Source of the DNA: a virus | Direction: 5' to 3' (one strand) | Virus record (IMG/VR): IMGVR_UViG_3300029923_000122 | Location: 1 to 20,660 of that record | DNA: 20,660 bases | Shown here: in pieces, positions 5,673 through 11,442 of the stretch | Layout of the letters: each line of letters opens with the position of its first letter | Numbering within the stretch: the stretch's first letter is position 1 | Position numbers and translations under genes: made by a program | The notes under the pieces: model-generated | What the model saw: the letters and a program-made list of their open reading frames with translations, nothing else | Databases searched by the model: none | Told to the model about the DNA's origin: nothing

Positions 5673-6347
5673 TTATTGTATACTACTCAACCATTGTTTG
5701 GCTTTGTAATAAAAATCACCGTGGTTAGCAAGTTTATCATAAATTTGATTTTTTTCACAATAAGCAATCATACTTTCAATAATATCAATAGGTAAATCAT
5801 CTTTAACAAAAGAATCTTTAACTTTCTTAATAACAATAGTACTATCATTTTTAACTACTGGTTCAAGACATTCAATCCAAACGGGTAGTCCAGTAATATT
5901 ATCACCACTCCAATCTTCTTCACCATTATCAACATATTCAATTCTAACATCAGTAATTTTATTACCTTTATTGCTTTTATTATATTGTTCAACATATTTT
6001 TCAATAAAAGATTGTGAAGGCGTAGGTAAATTTTTCCAAGTACCATTACTATGATTGATAATAGAAAGTGAAGTATCAGTAGTAGCAATAATTTTTTTGT
6101 AATAATCTACTTTTAAAACATGCATTGGTGAATTACTCACAATGGGGTGAGTTGCAATTCTAAAATCTAAATACCAATCATTGTCTTTAATTTCTTCATT
6201 TGAAATAATATAAAGATGTTGATATTTATAATAAAGTCTATGGCATGCTAATTTTGCTTTAGCAATATGCATTAAATTTTCATAATCAAGTAATAAATTG
6301 CTTTCTTGATTAGTTGGAAGCATAACAACTCTACAATTTTTAAACAT
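5673..6347 (-). CDS. Conserved phage protein of unknown function, 224 aa
   Basis: The N-terminus MFKNCRVVMLPTNQESNLLL and the internal segments QHLYIISNEEIKDNDWYLD, KIIATTDTSL, LPTPSQSFIEKYVEQYNKS and VIKKVKDSF match a pattern I know from uncharacterised proteins of crAss-like phages and other phages and bacteria of Bacteroidetes. Order: a KVVMLPT strand, an IISxxEIKxxDW motif, an ATTD motif, a P.P.SFIEKYV helix, and a C-terminal IIIKK.KDS block followed by an extra helical extension (about residues 185-224). It is probably a soluble, complete protein. It is flanked by hairpins on both sides and may be a single-gene transcript. Function unknown. Confidence 0.8.
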   Translation of the reverse strand: MFKNCRVVMLPTNQESNLLLDYENLMHIAKAKLACHRLYYKYQHLYIISNEEIKDNDWYLDFRIATHPIVSNSPMHVLKVDYYKKIIATTDTSLSIINHSNGTWKNLPTPSQSFIEKYVEQYNKSNKGNKITDVRIEYVDNGEEDWSGDNITGLPVWIECLEPVVKNDSTIVIKKVKDSFVKDDLPIDIIESMIAYCEKNQIYDKLANHGDFYYKAKQWLSSIQ

Positions 6348-6386
6348 AATATTTGTTTTTAAATTAATAATTATTTGTTGATTAGT

Positions 6387-6416
6387 AGTTATAAGTTAAA
6401 CCAATAACTTATAACT
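6387..6416 (-). terminator. 12-bp perfect hairpin between 6424 and 6347 genes
   Basis: AGTTATAAGTTA at 6387-6398 pairs perfectly with TAACTTATAACT at 6405-6416 around the 6-nt loop AACCAA. It is placed 7 nt after the stop of the gene at 6424-6654. Architecture (12-13 bp, 6-nt loop) matches the hairpin at 5631-5662, suggesting a common end-of-unit signal. A U-rich tail is weak on the minus strand. Confidence 0.6.
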
Positions 6417-6423
6417 TAGTGTT

Positions 6424-6654
6424 TTAAATTTTGTATTTTGAAATATCATCTATTGGTATTTCAACATAATATCCTTCTTTAGTATAATCAGGGTGATTAA
6501 AAGACGGAAAATCAATACAACAAGGTAATAAAGGATCACATAAATGAGCTTGTGGATTTATAATACTATATTTAGTTTCTATAAAACCTTCATATTCTCT
6601 ACCTGAACCATCATTACTTGTGATTTTAAAATAAAACATACAAATTGAAAGCAT
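6424..6654 (-). CDS. Hypothetical protein, 76 aa
   Basis: Begins MLSICMFYFKITSNDGSGRE. It is beta-strand-like at the start, with a Cys/Pro-rich centre (HLCDPLLPCCIDFPSF, four prolines and three cysteines). Those residues could bind a metal or form a compact loop. The C-terminus YYVEIPIDDISKYKI is again strand-rich. Met6 (MFYFKIT) is an alternative start. No family recognised. It precedes the hairpin at 6387-6416 and follows tRNA-Leu by about 110 nt in the leftward direction. Confidence 0.65.
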   Translation of the reverse strand: MLSICMFYFKITSNDGSGREYEGFIETKYSIINPQAHLCDPLLPCCIDFPSFNHPDYTKEGYYVEIPIDDISKYKI

Positions 6655-6762
6655 AATAGTGTTTTTTATTAATTAAGACCATAGGGTTAAGGTTTATTTT
6701 TGTTTACATTAAGCCAACAATAAGCTTAACAAGTTGCAAAAAATAATAAAAGCAAAAGTTTG

Positions 6763-6847
6763 TACCTTAGACAGGAGTTGAACCTGCACAGCCATTTCTG
6801 ACTGAAGGATTTTAAGTCCTTTGTGTCTACCATTCCACCACTAAGGC
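6763..6847 (-). tRNA. tRNA-Leu (anticodon TAA)
   Basis: An 85-nt minus-strand cloverleaf. The acceptor GCCTTAG pairs with CTAAGGT (one G-T wobble at 1-72). The anticodon stem AAGGA/TCCTT encloses loop CTTAAAA, giving anticodon TAA, and the T-arm is CAGG/CCTG with TTCAACT. The long class II variable arm CAGTCA-GAAA-TGGCTG is fully paired, diagnostic for Leu/Ser/Tyr. The discriminator is A and CCA is not encoded. It decodes UUA, the dominant Leu codon in this AT-rich genome, so it probably supplements host tRNA during late translation. Confidence 0.96.
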
Positions 6848-6854
6848 ATTTTAA

Positions 6855-7043
6855 TTAAAGATTATCTTTGTTTTTATTGTACCATAGATAATCTTGTAAA
6901 AATAGTAAAATTAATCCAATTGTTAGAAATAAAACACATAAATATGTACTTATATTACTATTTATTGGATTAAAAGAGAATATTATACCTAGTATAATAC
7001 ATATTTCTCCTGATAAATGTTTTAAATGTTTGATTAGTTTCAT
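6855..7043 (-). CDS. Two-TM membrane protein, 62 aa
   Basis: A basic N-terminus (MKLIKHLKHLSGE) is followed by two hydrophobic spans, about residues 13-28 and 33-50 (YLCVLFLTIGLILLFL), and a tail DYLWYNKNKDNL. The plan resembles the 2-TM proteins at 4947 and 5144, although sequence similarity is weak by eye. Its stop lies 7 nt before the tRNA-Leu 5' end, so mRNA and tRNA are probably one transcript that RNase P separates. Three bases separate its start from the stop of the 7047 gene. Function unknown. Confidence 0.7.
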   Translation of the reverse strand: MKLIKHLKHLSGEICIILGIIFSFNPINSNISTYLCVLFLTIGLILLFLQDYLWYNKNKDNL

Positions 7044-7046
7044 ATA

Positions 7047-7571
7047 TTATATTTTATTATTTGGTTTGAAAGATTGTAAATAACTTTTTCCTGTGTTAGT
7101 GGTGTCTTCATTGTTGTTTGTTTTTAATGTCCAAAAACATGAAGCTACTTTACCACAACCATATTCATAATCACCATTAAAATTTGTAATATAAGACCAA
7201 TGATTACTTTGTCTTATAATAAAGGATCCTTTGCTATTTTTACCATGCCAATATTTAGAAGATATTGGAAATCCTGCTATTGTGCAGTAAGATTTAGTTT
7301 TATTTAAATGTATTTTTCTGGTAAACTCTTCAGTATTGCCATATTTACTTTCAACATAGTATATTCCTTTAGTATTTAAAGTATAATATGTTTCTTTAGT
7401 TTTAGGATCTTGTAACTTTAGTAAGTACTTTTGTATCTCATTAAATGGAATTACAATGTCTTTTTGCCTACTTGAATATGAAATATAATCAGCATTTCTT
7501 TTAGGAGTTTTACAACCTTTAAAGATTGTTTTGGTGTTATCATAATAATTATATGTTGTATACATAAACAA
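7047..7571 (-). CDS. Hypothetical protein, 174 aa
   Basis: Starts MFMYTTYNYYDNTKTIFKGC; the second ATG (Met3) is equally plausible. The protein is rich in Tyr, Thr, Asn and Lys. Its C-terminal half (GKNSKGSFIIRQSNHWSYIT, then GDYEYGCGKVASCFWTLKT) has Gly, Trp and three Cys, looking like a beta-rich domain. No signal peptide or TM segment and no recognised family. It is the first gene downstream of the long hairpin-rich gap at 7572-8298. A hairpin (7593-7658) ends 22 nt before its start, so that gap may act as its 5' leader. Confidence 0.75.
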   Translation of the reverse strand: MFMYTTYNYYDNTKTIFKGCKTPKRNADYISYSSRQKDIVIPFNEIQKYLLKLQDPKTKETYYTLNTKGIYYVESKYGNTEEFTRKIHLNKTKSYCTIAGFPISSKYWHGKNSKGSFIIRQSNHWSYITNFNGDYEYGCGKVASCFWTLKTNNNEDTTNTGKSYLQSFKPNNKI

Positions 7572-8298
7572 TGTATTTATTTTTTAAATTTTAAAGTGTC
7601 ATTTAATATATTAGAAGTATAATATATTGGAATTATAATATTAAATTACTGTCACTTTTTAATATTACAATTATGACAATCCTCCTTATTTATCCTTATG
7701 TACGTATTACTTCTTGTAATTAATTACAGTTCCTATACATAATTATTGTTTTTAATACAATATGTCTATATTATATTCAGCTAAAAACAAATAAAGCTTT
7801 TATGTTTTAGTTATTTCATATATATTAATGTTTTTAATATGTTTAAATTTAGTTAAATATTTTTTAATGATATTATAATTACTTTAAGAGGGATAGTTAT
7901 TATATGTTGGGGGAGTTGATAATCAAGCACTTAGCTCACATAATTTAGAATGAGTCTAAATAACAATAGTATAACTATCTATTAATCAACTATTTAACTA
8001 ATTAATTCCTATAAAGTTATAACTTCCTAAGTATTAACAACTTAACTTATATTATTTAGAATTAAACTAAATACTGTCTCTTCTCCTTCTACGCACTTAC
8101 TTTCTAATACATACTAAAGAAAGTGCGTAAATAACTTCCACCTCTTATAGTGTTACCCTAAATGATGTATGCATTTAGCACGTGGATGGAAGTTAAATAC
8201 ACCTTATATATAGGACAACATAACTTAACTCTTTAAGTTAACTATATAATAAGGTGTATAATATCATAATCTCAATCACTCTATTATGTTAAATAGAA
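7572..8298. other. 727-nt non-coding gap packed with stem-loops; candidate large structured RNA
   Basis: No credible ORF. The inverted repeats, in order, are as follows. 7593-7598/7653-7658 with inner 7602-7609/7638-7645. 7892-7900/7971-7979 (9 bp) enclosing 7931-7938/7951-7959 (8 bp, one bulge). Palindrome AAGTTATAACTT at 8014-8025. 8053-8059/8067-8073 (7 bp, 7-nt loop). 8091-8098/8121-8128 (ACGCACTT). 8133-8140/8187-8194 enclosing 8158-8164/8172-8178. 8197-8213/8242-8259 (17 bp, one bulge) enclosing 8222-8228/8233-8239. Nested stems inside longer stems are typical of a structured RNA rather than single terminators. Strand is not resolved; flanking genes are leftward. Confidence 0.5.
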
Positions 8299-8433
8299 TT
8301 AATTGTAATTGTTATGTTTAAAAGATACAGCATATTCTAGTCTATAACCAGATCTACTCATACAGTTTATTTCAGTATAAACACAAGAGGAAAATAATAA
8401 AACAATAAAGAATAAAATGATAAACTTTTTCAT
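8299..8433 (-). CDS. Small predicted lipoprotein, 44 aa
   Basis: The ORF starts MKKFIILFFIVLLFSSCVYT: Lys-Lys, a hydrophobic core and the lipobox LFSSC with Cys17 as the likely lipidation site after signal peptidase II. The mature peptide is only about 28 aa (CVYTEINCMSRSGYRLEYAV and a short Asn/His tail). Ser residues, not Asp, follow or precede the Cys, compatible with outer-membrane sorting. It is too short for default gene callers. It lies between the hairpin-rich gap and the 8481 gene. Phage lipoproteins of this size often act in superinfection exclusion; that role here is inference. Confidence 0.75.
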   Translation of the reverse strand: MKKFIILFFIVLLFSSCVYTEINCMSRSGYRLEYAVSFKHNNYN

Positions 8434-8480
8434 AAGATGTAAAATTAAATTGTTAATATTTCCTTTTGTATGAGTATTTA

Positions 8481-8759
8481 TTAATACTCTATTACAGTAA
8501 TTTTATCTGTTAATACAACACTACATATTACATCATTAATATCTAAAATAGATAGTAATAATTTATTATATTTAATGTCACAACTAACATAAAATTCTTG
8601 ATTACCTTGAGAGTTTATATAACTATTTAAAGTTATTTTATCACTATTTTCTTTAAGATCATTAATTCTACCTCTAACTACTTCTACTATTTTTAAGAAG
8701 TTAATTACATCTGTAGTATCTGTAGTCTTTAGAGTATATTTCTTTATAACTGTTTCCAT
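8481..8759 (-). CDS. Hypothetical protein, 92 aa
   Basis: Begins METVIKKYTLKTTDTTDVIN. A predicted alpha/beta protein: strand, helix (DVINFLKIVEVVRGRINDL), then beta segments (KITLNSYINSQG, EFYVSCDIKY, VICSVVLTDKITVIEY). It has no recognised motif, signal peptide or TM span. It stands between two long non-coding, hairpin-rich stretches and 47 nt upstream of the lipoprotein gene, and may share a transcript with it. Function unknown. Confidence 0.7.
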   Translation of the reverse strand: METVIKKYTLKTTDTTDVINFLKIVEVVRGRINDLKENSDKITLNSYINSQGNQEFYVSCDIKYNKLLLSILDINDVICSVVLTDKITVIEY

Positions 8760-9189
8760 TGTATTATATTTTAAATTGTTATTATCATTATGTTAGGATA
8801 AAACTTAAAGTCTTTTTACTTTAATCTCTATATAGAGGTTTACATAAATAGACTTTAAGTCTTAATCAAACTCTATCATAGTATTATGTGAAGTTAATAC
8901 TAAGAGTTTTAATGTAGGTAAGTATATTGAATTGTAAATGTAGTCAAATTAAATGTTAAAATGATAAAACTCTAGGTGAGTAATTAATACTTCTTACCTA
9001 TAATTTTTAATAGTACCTAGAGTTTTAATGTAAACAAAAATAAACATATTATGAATCATCAACACAATAATCATCTATATTTTATCCTCTATATAGAGGT
9101 AATTATATTCTATTCTAAGAGTAAATAGTATTAAAATTAAAAAACAAGAGAGTGTGATTTCTCACACCTCCTTTCACTAGCAATAGTTA
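8760..9189. other. 430-nt non-coding gap with large perfect inverted repeats and a repeated palindrome
   Basis: No ORF of interest. It holds ACTTAAAGTCT 8803-8813 with 8850-8860 (11 bp), enclosing the palindrome CTCTATATAGAG (8826-8837). Next are 8868-8874/8903-8909 with inner 8880-8886/8895-8901 (7+7 bp), and 8966-8977/9015-9026 (12 bp, AAAACTCTAGGT). The same palindrome recurs, extended to 14 nt, at 9086-9099. AGAGTTTTAATGTA follows two of the hairpins (8903-8916 and 9020-9033, approximately). TAGGTAAG at 8915-8922 can also pair with CTTACCTA at 8993-9000, an alternative fold. The right end holds the terminator of the 9190 gene. Confidence 0.55.
9133..9167 (-). terminator. Intrinsic terminator of the 9190-9477 gene
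   Basis: On the minus strand GTGTGA (9167-9162) and TCACAC (9157-9152) form a 6-bp stem closed by a GAAA tetraloop (9161-9158), followed by TCTC and a T-rich tract (TTGTTTTTTAATTTT). It starts about 22 nt after the stop of the 9190-9477 gene. A GNRA-type loop and U-tract make this the most canonical terminator in the leftward block. Confidence 0.75.
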
Positions 9190-9477
9190 CTACAATGTTG
9201 CAATAACAGTAGCTTTAGATTCCCCTAACTGGTGCAGCATAAAAAATGTTGTACCATCTTCCCCAGTTACATCGGAAATAACTGGTTTGGTAATTTCACT
9301 GAATGGTTTTACATTGCTAACTAATCCAATGGATTTGTTTGTATCAGCATTAATCATGATAAGACAGTTACCACTTCCATCCTTTTTAGGAACTTCAATG
9401 ATGTTGAGATTTTCAATACTGTTCTTTTCTTTAAACTCCTTTACAGTAAATGTACTGTTAAATGTTAAACCTGCCAT
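9190..9477 (-). CDS. Small conserved phage protein, 95 aa, with own regulatory region
   Basis: The sequence MAGLTFNSTFTVKEFKEKNS, a short central beta region (GSGNCLIMINADTNKSIGLVS), PVISDVTGEDGTTFFMLHQ and a short C-terminus match a type I recall from phages of Bacteroidetes: LTFN...TVxxFK, then PVIS...DG..FFMLH. It looks like a small beta-barrel, perhaps OB- or nucleic-acid-binding, but that is not shown. Codon use is richer in C-ending codons than in neighbours, suggesting high expression. It is the first gene of the leftward block. The direct repeats at 9506-9559 lie just upstream and an intrinsic terminator just downstream, so it is probably a separately regulated monocistronic unit. Confidence 0.8.
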   Translation of the reverse strand: MAGLTFNSTFTVKEFKEKNSIENLNIIEVPKKDGSGNCLIMINADTNKSIGLVSNVKPFSEITKPVISDVTGEDGTTFFMLHQLGESKATVIATL

Positions 9478-9505
9478 AATAATAAAATTTAAATAATGAA
9501 TAAAT

Positions 9506-9559
9506 AAGTGTTAAAAAAAGTGTTAAAATTAAAAATCACCATTTTTAAAAGTGTTAAAA
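9506..9559. repeat. Three direct repeats AAGTGTTAAAA upstream of the first leftward gene
   Basis: Identical 11-mers occur at 9506-9516, 9518-9528 and 9549-9559 (TTTTAACACTT on the minus strand), beginning 29 nt upstream of the ATG at 9477. Spacings are 12 and 31 nt. Tandem identical sites directly before a start are a common operator or activator-binding arrangement, or may serve as promoter elements for a phage RNA polymerase. Binding protein unknown. Confidence 0.6.
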
Positions 9560-9570
9560 TAATTAACAAC

Positions 9571-9746
9571 CCATGGGGATATACCCCAATGGCCAAGAAA
9601 GGGGGGAGGTTTTAGGTGCTTATCTTACACTTACCCATCTTTTATAAACTCAAAAAAAAATATTTTTTAAAAATTTTTTATATTATAAATTTCTAATTAT
9701 CAATAGTTTGACTTAAAAATAAAAAAAAGAAGAGGGGGAGAGGGGG
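9571..9746. promoter_or_regulatory. GC-rich hairpin and G-tracts in the divergent intergenic region
   Basis: In an otherwise AT-rich region, CCATGGGG (9571-9578) and CCCCAATGG (9584-9592) form a hairpin with loop ATATA and one bulged A. A run of six G at 9601-9606 follows. Two runs of five G are at 9734-9738 and 9742-9746 in a purine-only tract (9721-9746). Between them lies an extreme A/T stretch (about 9650-9730). The location at the divergence point of the two transcription blocks suits a regulatory or replication-origin-like region. No ORF is present at 9478-9780. Confidence 0.45.
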
Positions 9747-9805
9747 TAGTATTCATTTATATGATATAACTTTAACTTTATTTAACATATTATTTTAATA
9801 CTACA

Positions 9806-9837
9806 TTTGCATATGTTATTTTTTTTACCTAAATTTG
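9806..9837 (+). promoter_or_regulatory. Bacteroidetes-type promoter, rightward
   Basis: TTTG (9806-9809), a 20-nt spacer, then TAAATTTG (9830-9837) match the host -33 TTTG / -7 TAnnTTTG consensus exactly. The expected transcription start is near 9843-9846. Downstream is the GC-richer, structured region 9845-10140 and then the rightward gene block. Confidence 0.75.
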
Positions 9838-9844
9838 CAACACT

Positions 9845-10140
9845 AAAAATTAAATATCTACCATTTAAGGAGGTTGAGTTAATAGTAATATTAACAATAT
9901 GCCCTAAGTAAGGATTAGTAAGATTGGGACACCAGGAGTAGTGTGAAAGTGGTACAGGTAAAGTCCCCATGAGATAACAAGAATGAGAACCAATAATATA
10001 TAAACGGGTCTTATGAAACACTTAGGGAGTAGAATAGTTTAGGCTAATTAGTTATTATAAGTTTAAGGAAAATATCCGTATATGAAATATAACTGCTAGA
10101 TCAGAGGAATTGAGTAACCTACTGGTGTAGGTTTCTTTTA
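9845..10140 (+). ncRNA. Candidate structured non-coding RNA (or 370-nt leader) of unknown class
   Basis: Starts just after the consensus promoter and ends in a hairpin with a T-rich tail. Base composition is visibly richer in G and C than the flanks. Long-range stems include CCCTAAGT 9902-9909 with ACTTAGGG 10020-10027 (8 bp) enclosing GGGAC 9926-9930 with GTCCC 9963-9967, extended by ACC/GGT (9931-9933/9957-9959). A further stem is AGTTAT 10050-10055 with ATAACT 10089-10094. It matches no RNA class I recognise. The antisense 79-codon frame here starts with GTG and uses codons rare elsewhere in the window, so I prefer the RNA reading. Confidence 0.5.
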
Positions 10141-10143
10141 CTC
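10112..10143 (+). terminator. Hairpin with T-rich tail before the first rightward gene
   Basis: AACCTAC (10116-10122) and GTAGGTT (10127-10133) form a 7-bp stem with loop TGGT. It is followed by TTCTTTTACTCTTA, whose TACTC (10139-10143) can also pair with GAGTA (10112-10116). This may terminate the upstream RNA or act as an attenuator controlling read-through into the gene at 10217. Confidence 0.6.
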
Positions 10144-10216
10144 TTAAATTAAGATAATAATTAATTTAATATTTAACTTAATATATATTTAATTATATAA
10201 TGAGAATGAGAATACT

Positions 10217-10678
10217 ATGTCAAGCAAGAAAAATAATAATAAAGTAGATTTAAGTATAAAAAGTTTTAAAGGTTTTGCTTTTAAATCTACCAATGAAATA
10301 GCAGAAGATTTTAAACAGAGTTTAATAGATAAAACTACAAATTCAGAAAAATACTTTGCTTCTTATTTAATTTCTGTTGGAGTTGATTTTAAATTTCAAC
10401 AAATAATTTCTATAAGAGATTATAAAACAAAAAAAGAAAAATTTTTTTATATTGTTGATTTTTACATTCCTAAATATAATCTGATTGTAGAGATTGATGG
10501 TTTATATCATTTTACTAAAACACAACTAGAAAAAGATATAGTTAGAGAAAATATGTTGAGAAGTAGAGGTTTTAATATTTTAAGATTAACCAATGAAGAA
10601 ACTTATTCTAACACTACTATAAAGAATATTTGGAATAATAAGTATAGATATAAAAAAGCATTTAAATTTAATAATTAA
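10217..10678 (+). CDS. DUF559/Vsr-like PD-(D/E)XK nuclease, 153 aa
   Basis: After a basic, flexible N-terminus (about residues 1-40), the nuclease core contains Glu44 in the first helix (SEKYFASYL), VDFYIP with Asp81, and IVEIDGLYHF with Glu92-x-Asp94 and His98. EKD..REN.LRSRGFNILRLTNEE follows. This is the DUF559 pattern (VDFY.P....VEIDG..H....D..R...L...G...LR..N), related to very-short-patch-repair endonucleases; ExD replaces the more usual ExK. Free-standing phage members may be homing or repair nucleases. It heads the rightward block, about 370 nt after a consensus promoter, followed 3 nt later by a 48-aa gene. Cutting target unknown. Confidence 0.8.
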   Translation: MSSKKNNNKVDLSIKSFKGFAFKSTNEIAEDFKQSLIDKTTNSEKYFASYLISVGVDFKFQQIISIRDYKTKKEKFFYIVDFYIPKYNLIVEIDGLYHFTKTQLEKDIVRENMLRSRGFNILRLTNEETYSNTTIKNIWNNKYRYKKAFKFNN

Positions 10679-10681
10679 TAT

Positions 10682-10828
10682 ATGCAATTAAAGAAGTATA
10701 ATACTAGAGTATTGAAAAATCAAAGTAAAAAGAATAAGAGTATTAAAGAAGAATCTTATAAAATAGTTATTAAAGATTTAACAGATAATTTTATAGAAGA
10801 AATAGAAAAATTTAATTCTAAATTATAA
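10682..10828 (+). CDS. Small basic hypothetical protein, 48 aa
   Basis: The ORF MQLKKYNTRVLKNQSKKNKS... has a Lys/Asn-rich first half and a helical, acidic second half (DNFIEEIEKFNSKL). It begins 3 nt after the nuclease stop, and its stop abuts the ATG of the next gene at 10829, so it is well placed in an operon. No family recognised. It could be a nuclease accessory or a nucleic-acid-binding peptide, but nothing in the sequence proves this. Confidence 0.6.
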   Translation: MQLKKYNTRVLKNQSKKNKSIKEESYKIVIKDLTDNFIEEIEKFNSKL

Positions 10829-11148
10829 ATGTTTAAAAAAAATATTATATATTATAAAACAAAAATATAATCCTTATCCTTTATATTGGTTTGATTTATT
10901 AACAGAAAGAAAACTTAAGTATAGAGAAGAAGTATGTATTGATTGTTTAGAATGTTGTAGATATAATTGTAACTACTAAGGAAAAATATTTTGATTGTTA
11001 TTGTAATCATGTAAATCTAAGTGATAAGAGATGTAGAATATATAGTAATAGAGATTGTAATATATGGTTTCCTATCAGCCAAAAGGAATTAGATTATATG
11101 TCTTCTATAAAAGACAATTTTAAATGTAAATATAAATTTATTAAATAA
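10829..11148 (+). pseudogene. YkgJ-like Cys-cluster (Zn/Fe-chelating) protein with two frameshifts
   Basis: Three frames together encode a coherent protein. The ATG at 10829 starts MFKK. After an 8-A tract (10835-10842) the frame must shift by +1 to give LYIIKQKYNPYPLYWFDLL, then KLKYREEVCIDCLECCRYNC. A further +1 shift near 10970 gives TTKEKYFDCYCNHVNLSDKR, then CRIYSNRDCNIWF and a final KDNFKCKYKFIK. The spacing CxxCxxCC ... CxCNH ... CRIYSxRxC matches the UPF0153/YkgJ family of putative zinc- or iron-chelating proteins. Both breaks require one extra base removed. The gene is decayed, recoded, or affected by indel errors. It precedes a consensus promoter at 11159. Confidence 0.6.
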
Positions 11149-11158
11149 TGTTAAAATA

Positions 11159-11190
11159 TTTGTTTATTATATTTTAATTACATATCTTTG
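11159..11190 (+). promoter_or_regulatory. Bacteroidetes-type promoter before 11211
   Basis: TTTG (11159-11162), a 20-nt spacer and TATCTTTG (11183-11190) match the -33/-7 consensus fully. The expected start is about 11197, leaving a leader of about 14 nt before the ATG at 11211. The surrounding sequence (ATGTTAAnATAT upstream, ACATATCTTTG) is shared with the promoter at 12143-12173. Confidence 0.8.
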
Positions 11191-11210
11191 TAGTATTAAA
11201 ATAATAAGGT

Positions 11211-11351
11211 ATGGAAGAAAAAGATTATGTTATTTATGGATTTAAAGATAAAGATAAAATAAGTGTTATACATATAGTACATAATGATTCATACTTAGGT
11301 ACTAAGAAAGAAAAAGATTTGAATATTAAACCTGATTTTTTTATTAATTAA
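11211..11351 (+). CDS. Small hypothetical protein, 46 aa
   Basis: The ORF MEEKDYVIYGFKDKDKISVI... encodes a probable small beta-rich soluble peptide with alternating charged and hydrophobic residues (VIYGFKDKDKISVIHIVH). No Cys, TM span or signal peptide, and no known family. Its start lies about 20 nt behind a consensus host-type promoter, the strongest support for its reality. The 24-aa basic gene follows 11 nt later, and the pair ends at an intrinsic terminator, so they form a two-gene transcript of about 280 nt. Confidence 0.7.
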   Translation: MEEKDYVIYGFKDKDKISVIHIVHNDSYLGTKKEKDLNIKPDFFIN

Positions 11352-11362
11352 TTTTATATATA

Positions 11363-11437
11363 ATGGCTAAAACAACTCCAAAAGGAATGCCAACTACAGT
11401 AGTTAAACCTACAAAGGGTGGTAAGAAAGGTAAGTAA
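11363..11437 (+). CDS. 24-aa basic micro-protein
   Basis: The ORF MAKTTPKGMPTTVVKPTKGG... ends in KKGK. It is composed almost wholly of Lys, Thr, Gly, Pro and Val, with no aromatic residues, unlike any neighbour. It is probably disordered and could bind nucleic acid or virion components. Support for a real gene is its position between the 46-aa gene and an intrinsic terminator that starts 6 nt after its stop, all behind a consensus promoter. MAKxTPKG...KGGKKGK-type peptides occur in Bacteroidetes phages from memory. Function unknown. Confidence 0.65.
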   Translation: MAKTTPKGMPTTVVKPTKGGKKGK

Positions 11438-11442
11438 TTATC

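Noticed and set aside
5855-6088. 77-codon Leu/Ile-rich minus-strand frame
   Set aside because: Alternative frame inside the conserved 224-aa gene at 5673-6347.
6686-6740. Possible terminator after tRNA-Leu (TTAAGC/GCTTAA)
   Set aside because: Only 6 bp, 9-nt loop and no U-tract on the minus strand; too weak to list.
7572-9189. CRISPR array
   Set aside because: The repeats are inverted and differ from one another; there are no regularly spaced identical direct repeats with spacers.
9782-10021. 79-codon minus-strand frame in the divergent region
   Set aside because: It starts with GTG (internal ATG only at codon 18), uses codons rare elsewhere here (CGT, CTC, CCC, GGG), and a consensus plus-strand promoter lies inside its 3' end. 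A structured plus-strand RNA explains the composition better, though a small gene cannot be fully excluded.
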